Positions 1-10,900 of a DNA stretch of 64,000 nucleotides are shown here, one piece after another. Numbering within the stretch: position 1 is the first letter of the stretch; each line of letters starts with the position of its first letter. The position numbers and the translations under genes were made by a program. Source of the stretch: Whitmania pigra (lineage: Eukaryota > Annelida > Clitellata > Hirudinida > Haemopidae); NCBI GenBank assembly GCA_021613335.1, contig JAJTWR010000266.1, positions 5,256,501 to 5,320,500 of the forward strand, read 5' to 3'. The notes below the pieces were generated by a model. It saw nothing but the letters and a program-made list of their open reading frames with translations, did no database searches and was not told where the DNA came from.

Positions 1-399
1 TTTTAGAGTGAATTTTAACTAGTTTTGTTAAGATTCTATTTTGTACATTTTGGGCAACTCATTTATTTTTTCATTGTAAGTTTGTCTTTGTATTTAACTG
101 ATCTTTTGAGAACTTTATCCAATCATATTGGATATGAATGTTTGATTCAATTCAAGGTATCTAGTTTAAATGTTGTCATGACGTCAAGCACCAATATTAA
201 TCAATCCCACTTGATTTAAAAGATTGGATAAATAAGGTATTCAAAAAACTATGCCTCATTGTGAAGTGATGGCAAGCATTAGTTTCACATAGGGAAGTGT
301 GCCAATTGAAAAAGAATCTTGGACTTCAACAGAAAATATTTATAAAAAGAAATAATAAGAAATATAAAAAGTATTATATTTATTATACTTATTTCAATC
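1..399. other. Probable CMTR1 intron, no gene seen
   Basis: AT-rich sequence upstream of the first recognisable CMTR1 exon. No coding exon of the N-terminal G-patch region could be identified here, so the gene's start lies before the window. The short open frames in this stretch have no recognisable motif. Confidence 0.5.
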
Positions 400-1257
400 A
401 AGAATTGGAAAAGTGGATGGAAGAAGGTCCGGTTAAACTGACTATTGATGATGAGACAACCTTCTGCGATCCAGATGTATTGAAAGGAGTTCTTAGCAGC
501 AAATCAGTCTTTGATATGGTTGATGCTGAGGAAATGAGACAGGCAAGGACAAGATCAAATCCTTTTGAATCAATAAAGTCAGTCTTCTTTCAAAACAGGT
601 AAATGAATCGTTGAATAATATCAAGAACATTGATCCTCCTTTTATTTATTGTTATAAAATAAAATCATATTAACATAAAAGGGCTGCCATGAAAATGGCA
701 AACATGGATGCTGTGTTTGATTTCATGTTCACAAGTCCAAGGAGAAGTTTTGAGGATGGAAATTCATCCCTGGTTGAAGAAGATGAGCTCTTTTCATTTG
801 CTGATGTTTGTGCCGGTCCTGGAGGCTTCAGTGAATATGTTCTGTGGAAGAAACGTGGAATTTGTCGAGGATTTGGATTTACACTGAGAGGAGATAATGA
901 CTTCAAACTTCACGACTTTAATGCAGGGCCTCCTGAAATGTTTCAACCTCATTATGGTGGGGGTTTGCTAATTGTTCATTAGAGGTCGTGTTAAACTAGA
1001 TTAATTTTTATCAATGTTATTTAGCAATTTTGACTATTTAAGATGTCTTCATAAATAATCTAAGATTGAATTAAAATAATTATGAATTCTCACTCCTACC
1101 ATTGTTTTATGCAATGTCAGTGTTTCAGTAAATGACCTGTAAATAATTACATTATTATATAATACATGAGTTATATATATTGATATTTTGTACTTTTTAA
1201 TGGAAATCATTAAAAAAATGAATTCATTAATAATAAATACCAATTTATTGACATCAC

Positions 1258-1295
<38 letters not shown>

Positions 1296-4200
1296 TAAGG
1301 TGTCAAAGATGATGGTGATATTTATGATCATGGAAACCAGAAGAACTTTCAGGAATTTGTTATGAAGAACACAAATAACAGAGGAGTTCACTTAGTGATG
1401 GCAGATGGTGTTAGTTGAACATTATTGCATCATTAAGTGGTTAAGGTGTAATACATCTGCTTTTAACACATATTTCAACATATAACAAAAGATAATTATT
1501 CTATTACACATCGATATTGGAATTTATTATTATTAGTGTCATAAGTTTATCTTGTTCTAATTAAGGCATGTTCGGTCGATGGTCAGGAAAATATTCAAGA
1601 AATTTTATCCCAGAGACTCTATCTTTGTCAGTTTCTGGTGACCCTCATGGTGCTCAGAGAAGGAGGAAATTTTGTTTGCAATTTATTTGATGTATTCACT
1701 CCATTCAGTGTTGGATTAGTCTATCTCATGAGTTTTTGTTTTGAAAGAATTGCCATTTTTAAGCCTGTCACAAGTCGACCTGCCAACTCAGAAAGATACA
1801 TAATATGCCAAGGTAAGAAATGCAACTGTGACAAGGTCAAAGAATACTTTTGTCAGATCAGCAAAAGAATGTCAAGGATTTATCCTGGAAATAAAAATTC
1901 TAAGCAGACAATTTCGAGGATAGTGCCTATACATTTGCTTGCTGAAAATGAGTTGTTTTACAAATACATGAAGGACTCCAACAACAAATTGGGAGACCTA
2001 CAGATTATGTCATTGATGAAGATCAAAACATTTGTATTGAATAAAACACTTACTGATCCAAAACAAACCAGCATCAGAAAATCCTACCTTGAGAAGTGGT
2101 GTATTCCAGACATGCAAAAGAAGGATTTCTTTCTACGTGAACAGCCTTCAACCAAATTCAATAGACTCATTCAGGTAAAAAATGATTTTAACGATTGCAA
2201 CCAACCTTCTGTCAAGATTCACTGAACATTTATCAATATTTGGCAAGTCTTTGGTGCTTGCTTTGAATTAATATTTGCATTAACATTATATTTCCAAAAC
2301 ATAGTGGACAGTAGTAGACACAAATACCGTATTTTCATGAAATTGACACGCAGATGAATGTAACACGCAGACGAATATAACATGCAATATTTTCAATTTG
2401 TCTAAAAATCACTTATAAAAGACGCAAACGATTATAACACGCACCAACAGACGCATTTTTGTCTTTTGCCTAAAGATGTTTAACAAATAATCAAGTAACT
2501 GAACATTTTAATTAGATTTAGTTTTTATTTAATCATCATGTTCAAATAGAGTTCAAATTCAATGAGAAACATTGGTGAATTATGCAAAGTGTCCGAGTGG
2601 TTATTACACAGATCCGGGTCTTCTTAACCACTATAAATAATTGTTATATTATGACATTAAGTAATTCCAAATCATCTCAGTTATGCAAAGGACTATAATC
2701 AAATAAAAATAAATGAATGACATTAAGTAAAGCACGAAATAAATGCAGAACATTGAAATTGGATATATTAAAATATTAAATTGAAGTAGTTTCTAAGACA
2801 TAAAACAATTAAATATAAAAGTTGTCGAAAAATCTTGTGTTTGGCTGAGCGCCGACGCTTGAAGTGATAGATACAGTGATATATAGATAGAAGTGCTATT
2901 GATTGAAATATCAACGTTGTTAAGAAAATGGCTGATAAACGTAACTCATACACTGCTGCCTACAAGCTTCAAGATAAAGTTAACAGAGCAGCCGCTAGGG
3001 AGTTCAATGTTAAGGAAGTGTCGGTTCGTGAATAGAGAAAGAAGGAATGCTTGCTTGAGAAACTAAATCCAAGAAAACGTGCATGCCGTGACAAAATGCG
3101 AAATGGCCAAAGTTAGAGTCTGATCTAAAGCTATAGAAACAAAGGAAGCTTATTAGCTTTCGACATTCTTGCCACGAGAACAGTGGAAGCATCTGGCGCC
3201 AAAACTGTGGCAATAACAACAACTGGTCACAAACGGACATATTTCACCATCGAACTTAGATGCTCTGCAGCTGACACCAAAGTTAAAACCGATGTTGCTT
3301 TTCAAGAGACAATGCCACGCCAAAAATTCCCAGCTAGCATTGTTGTTCACTGCAGCAAAAAGTACTGGATGTATACAGCAACATGAAGCTCTGGATTCGG
3401 AAATGTTCCCAAATGAGACCGAGCGGATTCTTTTCAAAGAGCTCGCTGTTGATCATCAGGATACAATGATAAAGAAGAGTCAATGAAGAAGATGCTCAAC
3501 TCAAGCGGATATCACATTGCAATCATCCCAGATTATCTAAGATCCAAACTGCAATTACATCCCTTTTCGTACTGGCGATGCAACTTCTGCTCAACGCAGC
3601 CGGGTCTAATGTTCCAGAGGCGCATTTAGGTAAGGGTCTCTGTATGCCTTCGGTGAAAGCGTTTATGGATGACACCACCCTAGTAATGAATAGAAGACCG
3701 GCAGTTCAGAACACTTTGAACAAGTTCAATGGCCTTCTTGGGTGGTGTCGAATGGTTTTTAAACCTGCGAAGTCGAGAAGTCTTGCCCTTGTTAAAGGGA
3801 AAGTCTGCAGCGACATCTCATTTGATGTAGTGGGTCAACGGGTTCATACAGTTTCCGAGGAACCGGTTAAGAGCCTAGGCAGAGTGTTTAATGATTCGCT
3901 GAACGATAGGAGCCAAGAGAGTTGCACTGTCGAACAGGCTGTTGTGGGTTTGAAGGCAATCGAAGAGGCACCATTGCAGGGAAGGTTTAGAGAGGAAAGT
4001 TAGCAGATACATCAGATCGTGGCTTGGGCTACCTCCAGGGATGTCATCTGTTGCCCTCTACAGTAAGATCTCGAAATTAAGGTTACCTCTTCGTTCCCTG
4101 GTGGAAGAGTATGAGGTCTCTAAAATAAGGACGCAGTGGATGTTGAATAACTCTGCGGACATCAGGATACGCGAAGTTAGACCACTGTTAAGAACTAAAA

Positions 4201-6860
4201 GGAAGTTCTCAGCACAGGATGAAATCGATAAGTCAGTCGCGGAACTGACGCTCGAAGAAATGCGAGGTCCTATTCAATCGGGTCGTCAGGCTGTTGGGTG
4301 GAACCACTTCGCAAAATGGTCTGAGTCTTGCCCTGCGATTAGGGCAAGGGTTATTATTCAGGAGAGGAGGAGAGATTTGGAAAAAGATCGAGTCGTTAAG
4401 GCGGTGCAGCAGGCACAACAGGGTCGATGGACCGCGTGGGAAGACGTGGTTCAGCGTTCAATCGGTTGGAACGAGATATGGAGAATGTCTTCATATCGTC
4501 TGGCCTTTCTGATAAGATCGATTTATGACCAACTTCCTTCTAAGGACAATTTGCGAATATGGGGTTTGACGGAAGACTGCAAATGTGAGCTCTGCGGCGG
4601 CTTCGAGACACTTCATCACGTGCTCTCAAGTTGCGCATATGCCCTCGACAGTGGTCGGTACACGTGGCGACACAATAAGGTCCTAAAGGAAGTGGTAGAA
4701 GCTACCAAAACGGCGGTAGCTAAAGCAAATTCTTCCTGCGAGAGGGCTTTTCACTACACTAGAAGAAAAATAGACTCCCTCCGAGGAGAGACATTCTTGC
4801 AGAAGCTAATGATTGGACTGTCGCAGCCGACCTGGAAGGTTTGAGACAATATCCCCAGCTGCTTAGGGATAGCGGCAGGAGGCCGGATGTTGTTCTCGTT
4901 TCGTCGTCGTCAGGCACTCTCATTTTGATAGAGTTGACCGTCCCGTGGGAAGATAGGATTGAAGCAAGTAATGTGCTGAAAGAAGAGAAATACTCTGAGC
5001 TAACGAAGATCTAGAGGTCAGCGGGTTTCGAGTAACGCTAATGCCCATTGAAGTTGGGGCGAGAGGTTTGGTTGGTAAGTCAGCCTACTCGTTCCTCACT
5101 AAAATAGGTTTATCGAGCCGGGAAAGAATTAGGGCTATGATAAAAATGTTGGAGGCTGCAGAGGCAGCATCGTGTTGGATTTGGGAGATGAGAGGTCGTA
5201 AGCGTTGCTAAGAATAGAGATCGCGGTTTGGTTGTTGAGTTGTTGACGCGCGCATTCGCAAATGACGTAAAAACGCGATTGAGCGTTTGAGGCAATATAT
5301 GCGCGCGTCCGGTGAGCGTATATTTCTAAGTGACGGCGGCCGCTTCAAAGAAATTATAACGCTCAGTGTGCATTATATGAGATCGATGCGCAAAGGTCGT
5401 CGTGAATTTCGTCGTGAATTTCATCGATCATCATATAACGTGCGGTGCGTTACGATGAAGTCGGATAGGTAGGGTTCTCACCGACAGGGACTCCCGCCTG
5501 ATCAAAGGGTGTGTGGCCCACCCCTCGAGAACGTCAGGAGTTTGGGCCGAAACGTTTGATGACGGGGGCACTCCTTTGATGATTCCCTGTCGGTTAGCTC
5601 CGCGGTAGGAGTTTCTAAGTTCAATTACAAATTGTTGACAAATTGTCAGGTCTGGATGGGAGGAATGGATGGCACACATTCTCGTACTGTCTGGACGAGT
5701 CAGGAAGACCTTGTATTCTGAGGCATGCACATGGGTTGCACAAGCATGGAACAAAGTGCCGCAGGGTTTGATTCTGAGTGGCTTTAGGTTGGCATTAAGT
5801 CTACAGGAGAGGAAGAAAAAGACCATTATTATTTTTGTTGGTCTGAAATCAAATTCATGTAAATTTAATTTAGCATAACACGTGTAATATGGGTGAAAAT
5901 ACGGTAGATGCCTAAGATTTCAAAAGTTAAAATGTTATTATTAATTATTAATTAATGTTATTTTTAGCCTTCTCTTCCAGCTTATGATCCTACATATCTG
6001 GATGCTGTGAATGTGGAACATTTCATCAGGGTGAAGAGGGATTTCAGGGTTCTGCCAATTTGGAGCAAAGAAAGATACTTTATCTTGGGCTCAGGAAAGG
6101 GTGTTGTACATAAAACTCTGATAAATAAGCAGGCAGAGGGATTTTGGGAGTTCTGCGATAATGTTGAACTTCCAAAAGACACAATACTTGATGTTGAATT
6201 TGTTGAAGAACAGAGAGGAGAGGTAGCCACATTATTTCTAAAGTATTTATCTGATATTCATGTTGTCACAATGGCAAATATTTACTCAATCAATGTTGAA
6301 ATGTTAAAACAATTTTATTGGAACAGGAGGGAAGAAGCAGGAAAAGAGTTCCAGCCATCCATGTCAATGATGTTCTGATGTGGTGTGGAAATGATCTCAC
6401 TGGACAGCCATTTGAATCGAGACGTCATCTGGTTTCTCTGCTTCTTAAAGGAATGTTCAAAGAGGGAAGGCCTGATTTACTCAAGTACCACTTAAAACCT
6501 GCCTGCAGATTGGAAAATATTGGAGAAGAATTCTTTCAAAAAATTGAACTTGGAATGGCTAAAGGGCAGAATTACATAAAGTCACGTCTTTTTCCAATTT
6601 CGGACAATGAGAAAAGGTATGTGGTACCGTGTGGCATTTGCCTGATAAAAGTGATCAATGACCCGCGGATGAGTGCCTGGAGTCAAAGTTGCCAGAAAGA
6701 ATATTTTTTCCACACCTTGAAGAGGACATCTATATTTGAGGTACCAAATGGAGCCATTGCCAATTATTCTCAATGTTTGAAAAATTCTTTCCTCTGGTGC
6801 CGGATCAAAAATAATAGACACGAACCCTTGCTTCAATATCTGGCAAACCTAAATCAGTGA
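400..6860 (+). CDS. CMTR1: CMTR1, cap-1 2'-O-methyltransferase (5' end outside window)
   Basis: Nuclear enzyme that methylates the 2'-O of the first transcribed nucleotide of capped mRNA, using SAM. Exons read as about 400-598, 682-962, 1300-1409, 1566-2174, 5968-6222 and 6327-6860, all with matching phases. Order of parts: FtsJ/RrmJ-type methyltransferase core with the N-terminal catalytic-lysine segment [10 protein letters not shown], the SAM loop [15 protein letters not shown] and the MADG aspartate; then the degenerate guanylyltransferase-like domain; then a WW-like segment near the C-terminus ([11 protein letters not shown]). The apparent frame change near 6320 is a 104-bp intron (6223-6326), not a frameshift. 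Oddity: at the place of the second catalytic lysine (human K404) the sequence reads [12 protein letters not shown], with Asn instead of Lys. The 3.8 kb intron 2175-5967 hosts a pogo transposon. Identity is secure; activity is doubtful. Confidence 0.93.
2585..2640 (+). repeat. tRNA-like SINE head fragment
   Basis: The sequence gtgtccgagtggtta at 2589 resembles an RNA polymerase III A box from a serine/leucine tRNA. No convincing B box follows, so this is at most a fragment of a tRNA-derived SINE inside the pogo element. Confidence 0.3.
2651..2730 (+). repeat. Mini-insertion copy 1 with 14-bp target duplication
   Basis: Identical direct repeats atgacattaagtaa at 2651-2664 and 2717-2730 bracket a 52-bp insert (2665-2716). 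The insert carries the shared core ggactataatcaaata and ends in an A-rich aaataaa-type tail. The same core lies at 24793 and 39101, again bounded by unrelated direct repeats. This looks like target-primed reverse transcription of a very short template. It lies inside the pogo element. Confidence 0.75.
3560..5480 (+). mobile_element. RLE-type non-LTR retrotransposon, 5' truncated, copy 1
   Basis: A reverse transcriptase fragment with the active-site motif FMDDTT (frame from 3578) is followed, after a frame change near 4000, by a thumb/linker region (4041-4844). Next come a CCHC-type knuckle ([19 protein letters not shown]) and a restriction-like endonuclease signature in a third frame at about 4837-5020 ([12 protein letters not shown] ... 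LIELTVPWE). This order is that of the R2/R4/NeSL-like lineages, which use a PD-(D/E)XK nuclease rather than an APE. Several frame breaks make it inactive. The 5' border is uncertain; the shared 3' end falls near 5480, judging from copy 2 at 41259. Confidence 0.82.
5480..5594 (+). repeat. Long imperfect hairpin at the 3' edge of RLE copy 1
   Basis: The start (accgacaggga...atcaaagg) is the imperfect reverse complement of the end (cctttgat...tccctgtcggt), so the RNA could fold into a stem of about 25 bp with a bulge. It follows immediately after the point where copy 2 of the RLE element ends, so it may be flanking DNA, a longer 3' UTR or a separate small element. Confidence 0.5.
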
Positions 6861-7980
6861 AACTTTTTTAACTTTTACACCTAGAATGTTCCAAGGGTTT
6901 GTTGGTTAAACTTTGAAACAGATTGTTTTTGAAATAATTTTGGACATATTAAGGCTGCTTACATGCATTAATATTTTTCTGACCTTGTTATCTCTGTTTA
7001 TTACCAAACAATTTATGGAGCAGTTTTTAAAACATTAAAATATTGCAATCATGACCTTTTGTTTTCCATTTCCAAATTTACATAACACGTGGGCCCCCAG
7101 CTGCTCCGACTAGCGTCCAGAAATTTATGTTGGCAACCCCACTGGCAGTCAGCTTAACAACGTGGCCAGATAAGAAGAGGCGATAATTTTCACATATCCA
7201 AAAGGAAGGTTAAATTCAGCTTTGTGCTGCATCTGGAGCTGCGATGCTCATGGCCCTAACAGAGGAGTGGCCAAGGGATGTGGTGGCTGGGGCATAACTT
7301 CTAAATTGTCCAATTTTGATAATTTGGTACTTGACTCTGCTTAACATTATCAATCTGCTGCACCCTTGCTGTGCCACCTTAAGCATGGTAAATAGACAGT
7401 TGAGCAGTGAAGCAGTGGCACTATGTAAATGGTTCGGCACTCCCGATTTCTATGCTTGTGCACCTCACAAATACGTGAAAAAAAACTTCTGTACTTAGTA
7501 CGGGGATCAGTGCGTGAGTGCAAAACTCAATTATAATAAGGGACCCATAAAATAAACCCACAAAAAACATGCATCTTTAATGATCAATTTTTAACATTTT
7601 TCAGCTGATCAGAACTATTACCCTAACCCTGTACGCTAGTCACCAGGCATAACCTCAGTTATAAAAAGCTCAAGTATTGGTACTGAGCAACCGGACATCC
7701 AGGAGGCCCACAAAAATACATAACACCTCTAAAAAAATTTAGTCTGTTATTCAAACAACTAAAGTTAAAGAAATGTTTATTTAGAATCTTTTTATGAGGG
7801 CTGTTATTGGTCTCTCAGATATTTCAATTTGTATTAAAAATAAAAATGTAAATGTAACAGGAATTCAATAATCAAGAGTTTTTCATATTTAAGAATAAAA
7901 TTTTGAATAATTTAATGTCACAATTACTGCATGGGCATTAAAACAAGAATCATGATTCAAGTAAAACAAAATTGACCAAT
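6861..7980. other. CMTR1-PARP intergenic region (tail to tail)
   Basis: The 3' ends of CMTR1 (+) and the PARP gene (-) face each other here. I see no conserved coding sequence; 7080-7440 is somewhat GC-richer, with short open frames on both strands and no recognisable motif, and may be an old repeat. Confidence 0.4.
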
Positions 7981-10900
7981 TCAGATTCTTTTGTATTCCA
8001 CAAGGAACTCAGGAAAACATTGGGCATGGTCATACACTACAAACTCTCTGAACAATAAGGGTCTCACAGCTTGTAGCAGTTTTTTTATCTTCTCAGTTTC
8101 CATGGTAGCAGCAGGAGAATCACTGGCTTGCAATGTTTTCAATTTACTAGTAAGGGCATTGTAGTGGGTCAAACTATAGGTCGTGGTGTGTGTGCCGAGG
8201 ACAGAATCGTTCAACGGGTGAATGGAACACATGTCGGAGAAGCACCCTGGAAAATCGCAAGGAGGTCTCTTGAAGGCCTCTGGACGAGTGGCCTCATACA
8301 TCTTTCCTAGGAAGACCCTAGCCACAAACATGTACAAGTTATCTCCAGGCACACTTCTGTCTTCTCTTGAGTCTGGTTTTTAAAAGCAAAACAAAAATCG
8401 TATTTTAACATCAGTAATTTGTTAATTATAAAAAAATTCTTATGTTGTAATCATAAACACATAAGTTTTTTTAATCCAAGAATTAATCATAACTCAAGCA
8501 TTTGTAAGTTGAAATTGAAAGTTTAAAACTCTCAACCAAACAAGGCAGAATAACTTTTGATAGAATTGAAATGAGACTCAACTAGAGCATCCAATATCAA
8601 TTGTTATTGATTCCGATATCTCGGATATATCAGACCTTTTCACGGTATCGAAATATTGGAATCGATATTTCAATATTAAAAATATATTGCGACTTTATTA
8701 TGCTTTGTTTTTATGGGTTGTTTTATTTTATTAGTTGATTTTCAATTTTTTTATCGTGTATTGGACTTATCTTGAAGGGTTCTGAGAATTCGAGTATGCA
8801 CTGTTGTCAACTCTTGAAATTTTATGCAATTGTCGTAAATTTTGTTGAGAAAATTTTTAATATGAGATATGAAAATGTGGACAATGCTCTAGATTTTCGG
8901 CAACGCAGCAAATCAGCGATTGCCAATGCAGTGATTTAACAAAGCTGCAGGAGAGCCAGAATTATTAACCGATACATCGTCTGACAATGATTCAGTAGAT
9001 ATTTCAGCCAGCTTGTTGCTGAAGGAGCAACTTGACGTGACCATTTGTAACGATATGAAAAATCAGCCCATATAAAAAACGGGTAATGATCTGAAGGATG
9101 CATTGAAAACTGTTCGCAGGGAAATTTTCAAAGAGTATGGGACACGGGAATCGTATCTTAGTGAGGCTTACAAATATTTGAAAACCGTAAAACCATCCAG
9201 CGTTGAATCTGAAAGGGCATTAGTGGTAATTTTGTCATAAAACTGTGTTCATCTTCAGAAGATAAAACTATAAATGCCCTATGTTTTTTACGGGCCCACT
9301 TCCAGAAAGAGCATCAAAAGAAAAATAATTAAAAAACTAAATAAATGTACTTGATCTTAACTTTTGCCAAATATCGGAATTAAAACAACACTCGAAATCC
9401 AAACAACAAAACAAAACTAAAACAGCCAAAATGTTCAGAAACTTCAATAGTCCACCTAGTGTACGCAGACACAACAATAACTACAAAGCAATTAAAAGTC
9501 AAATTAATCAGTCAAACATGTACATCCGATACCTGCATACTGGTCAGCTTTGGTTGAGCTCTCTGCAAAATATATGCCTTGCCCAAAGAGAGCGTGCTGA
9601 CTTCCGAGTCTAAAGTCCAATCCTTGATCAATGATAGCATTCTTCTTTTCAAACCTCGTTCCATGGAAAAGGTGACACTCATTTATTTCCCAAAGAAGTT
9701 GAGACATCCCTGATGAATCAGCTGCACCTGCATAAGAAAACATGATAGCCACACTAACTAATTAACTTCAATAGTTTTAAATATTTAAATAAATAAGCAA
9801 CATTTGAAGGAAAGCTTGCTCCTGACAGTTACAAAACATGTTTTGAAAATTGAGTGAATATCATTTGTTTTGTACCTTATTCATATTTACTCTCTATTTT
9901 GATAAAACTTGGTTCATCTTTTTTTGACTCTTGTAAAAATATGTTCCTAATATCTAGAACCACTTTGAAGTTATTACTTCATAATCAATTATAAATATAG
10001 GCAAAGACAAAATAAGACAAGCCAAGCTCACCTCTAGTAAGTATGGAGGACCCTACTTTGTTGTCTAAAGATGTAAAACCAGGGACACTGTTCTGCAGGC
10101 AGAACTCCTTAACTCTGGTCATGTAGCGCTTATATTGGAAAACATTTTCCACAGAATAGACTTTAACAACTTCAATATTTCTGAAAGGAAAAATAACTGC
10201 ATTAAAATTGTATGAAATTTCTTTATTAAATGGGATTACTTAATAGTACAATAAAACAACAACTTTTACATAATGTTTTAATGAGTTTGTGTAAATAGCT
10301 GGCATACCTGTGGCACAGTTTTGAAGCATCTCGCCCAACTCCAATTATTCCAAATTTCCAAGTTTGATTGACCATATTGAGGACATATTTGTAACTATCT
10401 GAATCAGGTGGAAGAGGGACAAGACCACCTATGCAAGGAAGTCTTGTCAGAATTAATGTCAGATGGTCACAACATCAAGGCTCAACATCAATCCAATGGC
10501 ATGCATGGCCTAACTGCATGAGGCAGTAATGGCAACAATCATAATATGTGTTGTTCGCAACCCAGCCTGCTAAGGAGCACCCTTGGGTAGGGGTGTATAA
10601 ATAGTATAAGTAATTCATTCTAAATGGTAGAGCAATTAAAAACGCCTTCAAATCCTATTCATGTACAAAAGACAATCAAAAGATCGGCTAAATGCAATGT
10701 ATCTTGTTGAATGGCAGATGATTCATTGTGTAAATAAACTTAAGTAAACTTTAAAAATGAATTTTGCATTAAAATTTAAAAAAAAACTTAAGTTGTGCAG
10801 CAACAAGCTGCAAACATCCACTAATCAGTATTCAGCAATTACTATAATATTACAAAACTTTCTGATAACTATTATCAAATTTGTATTACAGTTTTTCTCA

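Larger units (their letters stand above)
2325..5906 (+). mobile_element. Decayed pogo-type DNA transposon, interrupted by a retroelement
   Basis: Ends are inverted: taccgtattttca at 2325 and its reverse complement ending at 5906, each with a TA at the tip, as in Tc1/mariner-pogo insertions. Behind the left end, at about 2928-3090, is a CENP-B/pogo-type helix-turn-helix start ([15 protein letters not shown]...[10 protein letters not shown]) with an in-frame stop. Part of the DDE domain follows at 3180-3560 ([17 protein letters not shown]), frameshifted. The C-terminal transposase tail reappears at about 5660-5790 ([12 protein letters not shown]). The gap of about 2 kb between the two halves is filled by an RLE non-LTR retrotransposon. 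The element sits in the sense direction in a CMTR1 intron and cannot encode an active transposase. Confidence 0.85.

Noticed and set aside
2585..2640. A functional tRNA-Ser/Leu gene
   Set aside because: Only an A-box-like segment is present; no B box, no acceptor stem and no anticodon arm could be formed.
4233..4512. Extra open frames within RLE copy 1
   Set aside because: They overlap the linker/knuckle region in other frames, as the equivalent ones do in copy 2; no independent protein.
6223..6326. Apparent frameshift in CMTR1 between two overlapping open frames
   Set aside because: A GT donor after GAG at 6222 and a cag-type acceptor at 6326 join the frames in phase and restore the conserved order, so this is a 104-bp intron.
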